The notes under the pieces were generated by a model. It made no database searches, had not been told where the DNA came from, and worked only from the letters and a program-made list of their open reading frames with translations. Of a stretch of 64,000 bases of DNA, positions 25,218 to 33,070 are shown in pieces. Made by a program: the position numbers and the translations under genes. This stretch comes from Paraburkholderia flagellata (lineage in GTDB: Bacteria; Pseudomonadota; Gammaproteobacteria; Burkholderiales; Burkholderiaceae). Each line of letters starts with the position of its first letter. Positions within the stretch are counted from its first letter, which is position 1. Where the stretch lies: the NCBI RefSeq assembly GCF_021390645.1, contig NZ_JAJEJT010000005.1, positions 310,001 through 374,000 of the forward strand, written 5' to 3'.

Positions 25218-26603
25218 ATGAACGATGAACTGATCGCCGCGCGTGTCGACAGGCTGCCCGTCTCGCGCTTTCATCGCAGGCTGCTGCTCCTCATCAGTCT
25301 GCCGTTCTTTTTCGATATCTCGGACATCTTCACGTTTTCGTATGCCGCACCGGCGCTCGTCAAGGAGTGGGGGCTCTCGCTGACCAGCATCGCCGTGCTC
25401 ACCTCCGCGGGATTCTTCGGCATGTTCCTCGGCGCGACGCTCGGCGGCATGCTGTCGGACCGCATCGGGCGCAAACGCGCGCTCATGCTGTTCGTGGCGA
25501 CCTATTCGTTCTTCTCGCTCGCAAACGCCCTCGCGCCCAACGTGCCGCTCCTGATGATCACGCGGCTGCTGACAGGCATCGGCGTGTCGTCGGCAACGGC
25601 GGTGGTGATCGCCTATATCGTCGAGATCTACCCTGCCGCACGCCGTGGCGCCTGGCAAGGCTGGGCGATGGCGATCGCGCTCAGCGCTGTGCCCATCACG
25701 AGTTGGGTGGCGCGGCTCGTCGTGCCGCTCGGTTCGAACGGATGGCGGCTCATCTTCGTCTGGGGAGCGCTCGGCGCCGTTTTTCTCGCGTTCAGCCGCT
25801 CCTTTCCCGAGTCGCCGCGCTGGCTCGCGCGACAGGGCCGCATGGACGAAGCAGACCGCGTGCTGAGCGCGATCGAAGCCGAAGTCGAGCGCAGCGCCGG
25901 GCCGCTGCCCGCGCCGCTGCTGATCTCGCAGGCGGCCGAACCGCGCACGCACTGGCACGCGCTCTTCAAGCGCCCCTACGCCGGGCGCACCTTCACGTTG
26001 TGGGCCATCTGGATCCTGCAGACACTCGGTTTCTACGGCTTCCAGGCGTGGGTGCCGACCTTGCTGGTTCGGCATGGCGTGACCGTGGTGCAGAGCCTCA
26101 CCTACATCACGCTAATCAATCTGGGCGCGGTGCCCGGCGCGCTGCTCGCAGCCGCGCTCGCCGACCGCGTGGAGCGCAAGTTCAGCATAGCCAGCACGGC
26201 TGCGCTGATCGCCGTGTGCGGCCTGCTCTACGGGCTCGGCACCGATCCCTTCGTGATCGTGCCGTTCGGATTTTGCGTGGGCATGCTCACGCAGACTTTC
26301 GTTTCGCTTTGCTACGCCTATACGCCGGAGCAATATCCCACCGATATTCGCAACACGGGAGCGGGGTTCGCTTATGGCGTGGGACGGCTCGCCAATGTCG
26401 GCAACGCGTTCATCGTCGCGGCGATCTTCACGCGCTTCGGCTATGTCTGGGTGTTCGTATATATCGCTGGGGCGTGGCTCGCAGTGGCCGCCGTGACACT
26501 CGCGTTCGGCGCACGCACGACGGGGCGCAAGCTCGAAACGATCAATCCCGCGCTTGCCGGGACGCCGGATGAGCCGCTCGGCACGGCGGCCGGGCGGTTC
26601 TGA
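25218..26603 (+). CDS. MFS transporter (AAHS/metabolite:H+ symporter-like)
   Basis: This 461-residue 12-TM permease carries the MFS signature GGMLSDRIGRKRALML between helices 2 and 3 and the matching ADRVERKFSI loop in the second half. PESPRWLARQGR follows helix 6, as in sugar-porter and aromatic-acid/organic-acid H+ symporters. ATG 25218 is preceded by GGAAGG. It is the third gene of the operon with the TcuA-like flavoprotein, so uptake of that enzyme's substrate (tricarboxylate or other organic acid) is the likely role. Confidence 0.87.
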   Translation: MNDELIAARVDRLPVSRFHRRLLLLISLPFFFDISDIFTFSYAAPALVKEWGLSLTSIAVLTSAGFFGMFLGATLGGMLSDRIGRKRALMLFVATYSFFSLANALAPNVPLLMITRLLTGIGVSSATAVVIAYIVEIYPAARRGAWQGWAMAIALSAVPITSWVARLVVPLGSNGWRLIFVWGALGAVFLAFSRSFPESPRWLARQGRMDEADRVLSAIEAEVERSAGPLPAPLLISQAAEPRTHWHALFKRPYAGRTFTLWAIWILQTLGFYGFQAWVPTLLVRHGVTVVQSLTYITLINLGAVPGALLAAALADRVERKFSIASTAALIAVCGLLYGLGTDPFVIVPFGFCVGMLTQTFVSLCYAYTPEQYPTDIRNTGAGFAYGVGRLANVGNAFIVAAIFTRFGYVWVFVYIAGAWLAVAAVTLAFGARTTGRKLETINPALAGTPDEPLGTAAGRF

Positions 26604-26606
26604 AGC

Positions 26607-27314
26607 TTAACTGCCTGACTGGGCGCTTTCCGGGCCGAACAGCATCTGCAGGCGCAGTTCCGTCGCGGCTGCGACGTGCGCCTGCGCGGCCTTCTCTGCG
26701 CCGTCCCCATCATGCCGCGCGATGCACGCGACGATCTGCTTGTTCTCCGCGAGTCCGCTCTTGATGCGGCCAGGCTGCGAATACGTGGTCGTGCCGAGCA
26801 GCGCGAGCGCGTCGCCGAGTACGTTTGCGGCCTTCGAGAGATACTCGTTGTGCGCGGCGGCGACGACGATTTCATGAAGGCGACGATTGAGCGCCGCGAC
26901 TTCGTCTGGCACCTTCGTGCGTTCCAGTTGCGCGACGACCTGATTCATCGAGAGCACTTCGATCGGCGAAGCCTGTTCGGCCGCGAAACGCGCCGCCGCG
27001 CCCACCAGTACCTTGCGCATCGCGTAGAGTTCCATGACCTGCCGCTCCGAAAGCTGCTCGACGACAAAGCCGCGCGGTGGCGCGAAGCGCACCATGCCTT
27101 CCGATTCGAGCCGCTTGAGCGCCTCGCGCACGGGGGTACGGCTAACGGCTAGCCGTTCGGCAATATCGGTCTCTCGCAATCGGGTTCCCGAAACGAGTTC
27201 CCGGTTGCGAATTTCCTGGCGAAGCCGGGTGTAGACATATTGTGCAAGCGAGCCTTGCCCAGCATCCGCTGGCGGCTCGATCTCGCGTAACGATGTATTG
27301 GATTTTTCGCTCAA
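26607..27314 (-). CDS. GntR-family transcriptional regulator, FCD domain
   Basis: This 235-residue FadR-type regulator has an N-terminal winged helix with TDIAERLAVSRTPVREALKRLESEGMV and a helical FCD domain (LYAMRKVLVGAAARFAAEQ, LNRRLHEIVVAAAHNEYL). The start appears to be a TTG giving MSEKSNTSL, with GGTGAG just upstream; no ATG precedes the HTH. It converges on the MFS gene with a three-base gap. A GTATAC-centred palindrome lies 106 bases upstream and another between the divergent operons at 22.5 kb, which suggests autoregulation and control of that block. Confidence 0.87.
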   Translation of the reverse strand: MSEKSNTSLREIEPPADAGQGSLAQYVYTRLRQEIRNRELVSGTRLRETDIAERLAVSRTPVREALKRLESEGMVRFAPPRGFVVEQLSERQVMELYAMRKVLVGAAARFAAEQASPIEVLSMNQVVAQLERTKVPDEVAALNRRLHEIVVAAAHNEYLSKAANVLGDALALLGTTTYSQPGRIKSGLAENKQIVACIARHDGDGAEKAAQAHVAAATELRLQMLFGPESAQSGS

Positions 27315-27419
27315 GGACTCACCTTCGGCCTATCGATTGCGGAGCTGGCCAGGACGCGCATCAAACTGCGCGCGACCCCTGACCTGGCTGCCTGCCCGGA
27401 CAACTCCGCGCTGGGTGCG

Positions 27420-27439
27420 TACTATTGTATACGCAAGTA
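27420..27439. promoter_or_regulatory. GntR-type operator candidate centred on GTATAC (site 2 of 2)
   Basis: TACTATTGTATACGCAAGTA shares TACT, TGTATAC and AGTA at the same spacing with the site at 22511. It lies upstream of the FCD-type GntR gene, consistent with autoregulation. Confidence 0.68.
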
Positions 27440-27586
27440 CCCAACGGGGAGTATCAACGCAAAGGTGTGCGACCCAATGATGGGTATTGTTCGGATCGCT
27501 TCAATCAGTTTGCACCGCAGTGAACTACCCCGGCCTGACCTCGCGGGTTCCGGTTTCTGCTTCGAAGCGGGCTGCCGGTTGTCGGC

Positions 27587-28042
27587 CTAAGCCGCAAGCC
27601 GGACTTGCGCCCGCTCCACAGACATTTCCACGCACTGCTGCGCGGCCCCCGGCGTCCCACCGGTCCCTGAAACCTTGCGTCGAAACGCGGTACGCTTCTT
27701 CGTTTTCGGGGCGTCGTAAGCGCCACCGCGCAGCGCGACGATGCCGCGGCCCTTGATGACCTGCGCAGCACTTTCGTCGGCGTGCGCCTCGAAACCGCAG
27801 CGTTGACAGGCGAACATCGCGCCATTGCGATTGCCTGGGTGAGTGTGCCCGCAGCGGGAACACGCCTGACTCGAATAGGCCGCCCTCACCTTGACGGCGA
27901 GCTTGTTTTGCCACACGGCCTTGTACTGCAATTGCCGATCCAGTTCGCCCCAGCACGACGAGAGAATCTTCGTGGTGAGGGCGGCCTTGGCGCGCGCGTT
28001 ATTGCGCAACCACTTGCCCGTGTCGGGGCAGTGCGGGCTCAA
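27587..28042 (-). pseudogene. IS200/IS605-type OrfB (TnpB) C-terminal remnant
   Basis: The frame preserves the last part of a TnpB/OrfB protein: the helix ILSSCWGELDRQLQYKAVW, the zinc ribbon CSRCG ... CQRCG (two Cys pairs), and the final catalytic-domain stretch ADESAAQVIKGRG with the RuvC Asp. The N-terminal two thirds, including the first RuvC Asp and the Glu, are missing. No TnpA is present. The 5' end abuts an outer-membrane protein fragment on the other strand. This is a truncated mobile-element relic, not an active nuclease. Confidence 0.8.
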
Positions 28043-28163
28043 TAGCGGACTCTACGGTGCAAACGCAAACAACGACCCGGTGAACGGCAGCCCGTCAAGT
28101 ACCAATCCGAACTACGGTCAAGGTCAGTTCGGTGTGATTGCGGGAATCGCCACGCAATTCTGA
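28035..28163 (+). pseudogene. Outer-membrane barrel protein, C-terminal fragment
   Basis: About 42 codons read GLNSGLYGANANNDPVNG, then a Ser/Asn-rich stretch and GQFGVIAGIATQF before TGA. A terminal Phe after an amphipathic strand is the Bam-recognition end of Gram-negative barrels. The fragment is cut at its 5' side where the TnpB remnant begins. A piece of a porin-like N-terminus lies 200 bases away in the opposite orientation. Which barrel family it came from is uncertain. Confidence 0.6.
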
Positions 28164-28358
28164 TGTCGCCACTAGAGAGGCTGGGGGGCGTGTCCCTTGC
28201 CCTCTCGAATGCGTTGAGCATTGGGCGCCGCCTGTAACGGGCGAATTCCTGTCATCGGAATCTGGCGGCGATGTGGTCGGGGATATTCTCCGGTGTCACG
28301 ACAACCACCGACGACGAGTGCGAGACCGCCGAGGCGCGCAACATCTTATGAAAATGCA

Positions 28359-28469
28359 TGATGTGCTGACAAGCCCATTGTCGACAATGCCGTATAACGT
28401 CACGCTGCTTTGGGCATTCGCAGATACCGCCGCTGCAGCCGTCACCATTCCGAACATGGCCTTCTTCAT
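28359..28469 (-). pseudogene. Porin N-terminal fragment (signal peptide and first strand)
   Basis: From the ATG at 28469 the frame reads MKKAMFGMVTAAAAVSANAQ followed by SSVTLYGIVDNGLVSTS. This is a typical Burkholderia porin signal peptide and first beta strand. Homology stops near 28359 and the frame then runs into unrelated sequence and a stop. An AAAGGAGA ribosome site and an operator-like palindrome lie upstream, so the promoter end seems intact. The intact porin at 58656-59858 begins its mature part the same way (AQSSVTLYGIVDAG). Confidence 0.75.
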
Positions 28470-28481
28470 TTTCGTCTCCTT

Positions 28482-28497
28482 TATGTAGCACTACATA
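28482..28497. promoter_or_regulatory. Operator-like inverted repeat TATGTAG-CA-CTACATA
   Basis: A perfect 7-2-7 inverted repeat lies 13 bases upstream of the porin-fragment ATG, overlapping the start of its ribosome site. It has the shape of GntR- or TetR-type operators. It is now orphaned because the porin it would control is broken. Confidence 0.5.
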
Positions 28498-29198
28498 CTT
28501 TTTATTCTTCAAACATGATCCTCGACACTCGTCGATACGATGCAATCATGCGTCAAGGCGATTACCTTCCGGGGCCGTCTTTCGTCGTTTTCGGCGAGTG
28601 TATATTCGCGAGGCAGGACGACACAGAGCTGTGCGAGGAATCTATTTCCCGGAAATCGGGAAAATCGAGTCGACCCCAACGATTCGTCAAACGACCGGGT
28701 TGGCGTAGCATCCGTTACGACGCTCGGCCGTTTGCAGTGCCGCCGAGGCCACGTCTGTTCACGCTTTCGCCCCTGTTAGCTGTCTGGTGCTTGCGAAGAG
28801 AGGCACGTCGCCCCGTCGCATATCAGACGCGACGCTCCATTTCACGTGGCGACGGGCAAGCGTGAAGGTGGAATATGAACCGGTTCGTGCGGAAGGCCAC
28901 AGACGAGCGCAGGACTCATAGACTAAATCTCCAGCAAAGATCACAAGAATCCGCTTACCACGCAGCGGCATATCGCATGTCACCGCGATCTCAAGGTCCT
29001 GGCCGCGCAATCGTGATCCATGAAGATCGTCATCTTCATTCATGCCGTCGCCGCCCGTTACCGCAGCGTTCGGGAGCCTTTATGTTTCGAGCCATGATTG
29101 ACTAGACTGGGCTCAAGAGTCCACCCGCGTTACGCTCGAATCACTCGAAAACGTGCACTGCTTCCACTGTTCAACCGATCTGCAGGGGAATAGCGAAG
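28498..29198. other. Gene-poor segment upstream of the conflict-system operon
   Basis: About 700 bases of AT-richer, mixed-composition DNA. No frame shows a recognisable domain. The promoter of the three-gene operon that starts at 29199 must lie here. An AGGGG about 11 bases before that ATG is the only visible ribosome site. Confidence 0.5.
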
Positions 29199-30401
29199 AT
29201 GAATCAACTGGTCTATGTGCATGGCGTCGATGGTCCGCGTTCGGACGCCGCCGGCGACGCGAAATATGCCGAGTATCAAACGGCGCTGGCGGACCGCAAC
29301 AAGATGTTCCAGAACGTGACGTTCGAAAAAGCGGTGACGATCAGCAACCCGCTCTGGAGTGTCCATGCAGCCCACCCTGCGTGGAATCTCGCCTGCGTTC
29401 CCGGGCACGTGCTGAAAGCCGAAGCAGGCAGCGCACCGCTCGCCATCGGTGGCATCCTGGGCGGTGCGACTGGCACGCCGCCGCTTCAGCTCGACGGCGA
29501 CACGCTCGCCCGGGCCGCCAGGAGCGATCTGGACGCCGTCGTCGGCTCGCTCTCGTCCATCGCGATCGAGCAAGCGCAAAGCGCAGACCCCGCCGCAGCG
29601 GAAAACGCCGTGCGCTTCTGGAGCGCGGCGGCAGCAGCGCTCGAAAATCCCGACGCGCGCAAAAGCCTGACTAGCGCGACCGACGACAAGGATTTTCTTG
29701 ACCGCTTGCAGGTTGCCGCGCGCCCCTTCTTGCAGGATCAGTCGCTCTCGCTGTTTGACAGCGTGCGCAGCGCGGCTACGCAGCTCAAGGGCGCGACTAC
29801 CGACCTCGTGAACAGTCCGGCCGTGCTCGCGGTACGCAGCAAGCTGACCCCCGAGCTGGCCATCTTCATCGGCGACGTTTTTACGTATCTCAAGGCAGGC
29901 GCGGCGCGAGATGCTATCCGTGCGGAGATCCGCAAGTTTCTGATCGCAGCGGCGAACGCGGCGAACGCCGCGCACAGCCAGCTCGTCGTGTGCGGGCACA
30001 GCATGGGCGGTGTCATTTTGTACGATCTTTTAACAGACGTGCCCTTCGTGCAGGGGCTCACCGACGAAGTGGGCGCACCCTTCAAGGTCGATCTCTTTCT
30101 CACCGTCGGTTCCCAGGTGGCATTGTTCGAAGAACTGAAGGTCTTCACGGCATCGAGCGCCGGCTATGGTGCCAAGCAGGGCAACAAGGTTCCGAAGCCC
30201 GGCTGCGCGGAACGCTGGTGGAATGTCTATAACAGGCTCGACGTGCTGTCGTTCTTGGCAAAGCCAGTCTTCGAAGACGTCGAGGATCTCGAGGCGAACA
30301 CCACCGCCGGTATAACCGATGCCCACAGCGCCTACTTCACGAACCTCGTTTTTTATAAGCGGCTCAACGCACGCATGAAAGAAGCGGGACTTCTGCCATG
30401 A
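29199..30401 (+). CDS. Alpha/beta-hydrolase (lipase/esterase-like) of a caspase/CHAT conflict-type locus
   Basis: This 400-residue cytoplasmic protein (no signal peptide) starts with a beta strand and oxyanion-type motif LVYVHGVDGPRSD. After a long helical insertion (about 100-250) comes the nucleophile elbow VVCGHSMGG (Ser268), then a strand ending in YNRLDVLSF (Asp348) and TDAHSAYF (His376). The Ser-Asp-His order and spacing fit an active alpha/beta hydrolase of the GHSMGG lipase/PGAP1-like type. It overlaps the caspase-like gene in an ATGA, so the proteins are probably made together. I infer an effector or signal-processing esterase. The substrate, possibly lipid, is unknown. Confidence 0.75.
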   Translation: MNQLVYVHGVDGPRSDAAGDAKYAEYQTALADRNKMFQNVTFEKAVTISNPLWSVHAAHPAWNLACVPGHVLKAEAGSAPLAIGGILGGATGTPPLQLDGDTLARAARSDLDAVVGSLSSIAIEQAQSADPAAAENAVRFWSAAAAALENPDARKSLTSATDDKDFLDRLQVAARPFLQDQSLSLFDSVRSAATQLKGATTDLVNSPAVLAVRSKLTPELAIFIGDVFTYLKAGAARDAIRAEIRKFLIAAANAANAAHSQLVVCGHSMGGVILYDLLTDVPFVQGLTDEVGAPFKVDLFLTVGSQVALFEELKVFTASSAGYGAKQGNKVPKPGCAERWWNVYNRLDVLSFLAKPVFEDVEDLEANTTAGITDAHSAYFTNLVFYKRLNARMKEAGLLP

Positions 30402-31531
30402 CACAGATCTATCAGCGCGTGCCCGAGCCGCCGGCCGCCACGCACGCCTTCGTGATTGGTTGCGGCCGATTTCCCGCGCTTGGCGACGCCGCTACGCGGC
30501 AATCGACCGTGGCCGGCGCGCGCGCGGTTGTCCGCTATCTGCTCGACCACCAGGACGAGTTGACCGCGCCGCTCGCCTCGATCGAATGTTTGCTGTCCGA
30601 TCCGGACTCCGACGCCGGCGCGGATCAACTGGACATCGGCAAGTTCGCCAACGATCCCCGTGCTGATGACGGCGTGAGCGCCGCTACGCGCGCCAACGTC
30701 GAAGCAGCCGGCATGGCCTGGCTCTCCCGTTGCCGGCCCGGCGACACCATGTTCTTCTACATGTCGTCGCACGGCGTCGCCGAGGCCGATCTCAGCGCGT
30801 CCGGCCTGCTTGAAGACGTGCTCTCCAATCGGTTCAACCAGTGGGACGCCTCGCTGAACATCGCCAACCTCGCAACCAATCTGCCGGTGATCGGCGCGGG
30901 CGCGTGCTGGGTCTTTCTCGACGCGTGCCAGGAACTGGTCGAAAGCGTGCTGGATGAGTACGACGGCCTCTCCGGCGTCGTACTGGTCAAGGCGAGCATC
31001 AAGAAGATAACAGCAACGCGGGTGCGGTCGCTCGCTCTGGCTGGTTCGCGCTTCGGCCAGCTCGCATGGGGTCCGGACAGTCGCGACCCGCCGTACTTCA
31101 CGCAGGCCTTGCTGCGCAGCTTCGAAGCCTGCGTTGACCGTGACAGCAACGGCGCATGGGTCGTCACCGGCGAACGGTTGCTCTGCAACGTGCCGAAAGT
31201 CGCGGACGCGGCCTTCGGCTATTCGACGCTGGACGTCGAGGCGCTTGCGAAATTCGCGAACCAGGCGACGCTCGTCACCGTGCAGAATGCTCGCATTCCT
31301 GTGGTCGTGCGCACCGACAATCTCGCCGACATGGCGTACCTCACACAGATCGAGGCGTCGGACGGCCTCACGTCCATCAAGTCCGCGCCTCTGCAAACGA
31401 ACTGCTTTCTCGAAGTTGCGCCAACCGGCACCGAGTTCGAGGCAAGGCCCACCTTCAGTGGTGCGCAAGCCTATCGCCCGGCGAAGTTTCACGCGAATCC
31501 CTGTGCACAGATAGTCAGGTTACTGCCATGA
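30398..31531 (+). CDS. Caspase-like (C14/metacaspase-fold) cysteine peptidase
   Basis: This 377-residue protein opens like a caspase p20 domain: AFVIGCGRFPALGDAA, the strand ASIECLLSDPD, and RPGDTMFFYMSSHGV with the catalytic His (H125). The strand WVFLDACQE carries the nucleophilic Cys (C177). The C-terminal half (about 250-377) is strand-rich and unassigned. Four-base overlaps with both neighbours place it in the middle of a coupled operon. Caspase-fold proteases of this kind are frequent effectors in bacterial conflict and cell-suicide systems. Here it could cleave the hydrolase, the third gene's product or a cell target. Confidence 0.8.
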   Translation: MTQIYQRVPEPPAATHAFVIGCGRFPALGDAATRQSTVAGARAVVRYLLDHQDELTAPLASIECLLSDPDSDAGADQLDIGKFANDPRADDGVSAATRANVEAAGMAWLSRCRPGDTMFFYMSSHGVAEADLSASGLLEDVLSNRFNQWDASLNIANLATNLPVIGAGACWVFLDACQELVESVLDEYDGLSGVVLVKASIKKITATRVRSLALAGSRFGQLAWGPDSRDPPYFTQALLRSFEACVDRDSNGAWVVTGERLLCNVPKVADAAFGYSTLDVEALAKFANQATLVTVQNARIPVVVRTDNLADMAYLTQIEASDGLTSIKSAPLQTNCFLEVAPTGTEFEARPTFSGAQAYRPAKFHANPCAQIVRLLP

Positions 31532-33036
31532 ACGATGAAACGGCGCGCACCGTCGTGATCCAGCCGCCGGGCCAGGGGGCTTACCGCATCACCGTCGTCG
31601 GCGCGCAATCGCAGACTGTGAACCGCGTTTTCTCTGCGGCGGGCGAGCCCGTCGAGATCACGCTCGGACCGGACAGCTACAATGCGACCATCGAAAGCGC
31701 CAGCAGCGGGGGGACCACCTCCCAGGCGTTCACCGTAGAGCCGGCCGGCGAAGGCGGCGCGCCCGCCTCGGTCCAGCTTGGCGCGGACCCGGACTTTGCA
31801 CCGAGCAGCGCGCTGACCTCGCTGCCAAGACCGCGCCGGAACGGGCTACTGAGCGCACTGAGCGAATTGGCATCGAAATTGACATCGGCACAGGATTGGG
31901 GCGGGCTCCCTGGCGCCTCGCCGGAGAATGCGCCCAGCAGGGGCTTGCCGGAAGGCGACCTGCCGCTCTCATTGCCGGAGCACGCCACGCGATTTCAGGT
32001 GCCCCCGCCGTTACCGGTCGAGTATGCCTTCCTGCCAATAGTAGACCTGGAGCAGCGCGCTTTCACGGTGAGCCTGTCGAGCGCGGATCTCGCGGACACG
32101 GCGCCGCCCGACGCGGCCGAGTGGCGTGCGGCGCAATCGCAGATCGAAGTCGTCCAGATCTCCGACAGCGAAGTCATGTTGAAGCTTGTGGACGGCCAAC
32201 GGCCGAGCCGTGCGGCACTGCGGCTGACGATCGCCGTGGAAGGCCGCGCGCCCTGGCGTGTCGGCGTGCCCGTGGTGGATGAAGGCGTCTGGTTGACACT
32301 GCGGCCCGCCGTCGCTGCATCGCGCCCCGATCTCGTCGTGACGATGCGCCCCGTGAACGAACTGACGGCCACCCTGATCGGCGCCGTGCAGCGCGCCTTG
32401 CCGAGTGAGGTCGATTCTCTGCTCGTTGCGTCCGCGAAGGCAATCGCCGGTAACGATTGGCACAGCGGCAGCGCCGACACGGCGGCCGCTCTCGAAGCGT
32501 TGATGACGCACGGAGCCGCACCGTGGGCAAGCGTCGCGGCGGCGTTGCTCATGGTGCGCACCGGCCAGATCGCCGACGCGGCGGGGATCGCGCAAACGCT
32601 TGGTACGGAATACGACTGGATCGCGGACGCCTCCGTTGCCGCGGCGTGGGCCTTCGCCGCAGCCGCGGAAAACGACGCGGATAGCGCGGACGAAAGGATT
32701 GATGACGCCGGCATCGCGCCGCACTGCCTCGCGCTGCTCGCGCATGCGCGCAGAATCGGACCGCCCTGCCTCGCCGCCAGCAACACGCTGGCGCTACAGA
32801 TGCTCGCGTCCATGGCAATGAACGCCACACGGGAAACCGACGCCAAAGCGTGGCGCGAAGAGCGGCGGCTTTGGAGCACCCGAAGCCGGCGCGCGGTGCC
32901 CATCGGCGCCTTTTTCGGCTGGGAACTCGAAGCTGGTTCACCACCGCTGGAACTACAGGCGTCGAGCGACAACGTGATCGCGCATGGCAGCGTCACCGGC
33001 AAAGGTCTGCACTGCAGTATGGGCGCACCGGCATAA
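31528..33036 (+). CDS. Unrecognised 502-residue protein, third gene of the caspase operon
   Basis: I do not recognise this family. The N-terminal 70 residues look like a small beta domain (YRITVVGAQSQTVNRVF, VEITLGPDSYNATIES). A low-complexity Pro/Ser/Gly linker (about 75-165) follows. The middle is beta-rich (about 170-290; EVVQISDSEVMLKLVDG, WRVGVPVVDEGVWLTL). The rest is Ala-rich and helical with TPR-like spacing (SADTAAALEALMTHG, SVAAALLMVRTGQIADA). No catalytic motif is visible. The ATG overlaps the caspase stop in an ATGA. A scaffold, sensor or protease substrate is a plausible role; it ends 34 bases before the convergent CHAT-ATPase gene. Confidence 0.6.
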   Translation: MNDETARTVVIQPPGQGAYRITVVGAQSQTVNRVFSAAGEPVEITLGPDSYNATIESASSGGTTSQAFTVEPAGEGGAPASVQLGADPDFAPSSALTSLPRPRRNGLLSALSELASKLTSAQDWGGLPGASPENAPSRGLPEGDLPLSLPEHATRFQVPPPLPVEYAFLPIVDLEQRAFTVSLSSADLADTAPPDAAEWRAAQSQIEVVQISDSEVMLKLVDGQRPSRAALRLTIAVEGRAPWRVGVPVVDEGVWLTLRPAVAASRPDLVVTMRPVNELTATLIGAVQRALPSEVDSLLVASAKAIAGNDWHSGSADTAAALEALMTHGAAPWASVAAALLMVRTGQIADAAGIAQTLGTEYDWIADASVAAAWAFAAAAENDADSADERIDDAGIAPHCLALLAHARRIGPPCLAASNTLALQMLASMAMNATRETDAKAWREERRLWSTRSRRAVPIGAFFGWELEAGSPPLELQASSDNVIAHGSVTGKGLHCSMGAPA

Positions 33037-33070
33037 GCGCACGCGGCACACGCAAGAGGTGTGGCTCCCA

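Noticed and set aside
27587..28042. Functional TnpB nuclease or complete IS605 element
   Set aside because: Only the C-terminal zinc ribbon and last RuvC residue remain, TnpA is absent, and no paired end hairpins or guide-RNA end could be defined.
28759..29043. Possible small minus-strand gene of 94 residues
   Set aside because: No ribosome site, domain or sensible composition. I treat it as chance open sequence in the debris zone.
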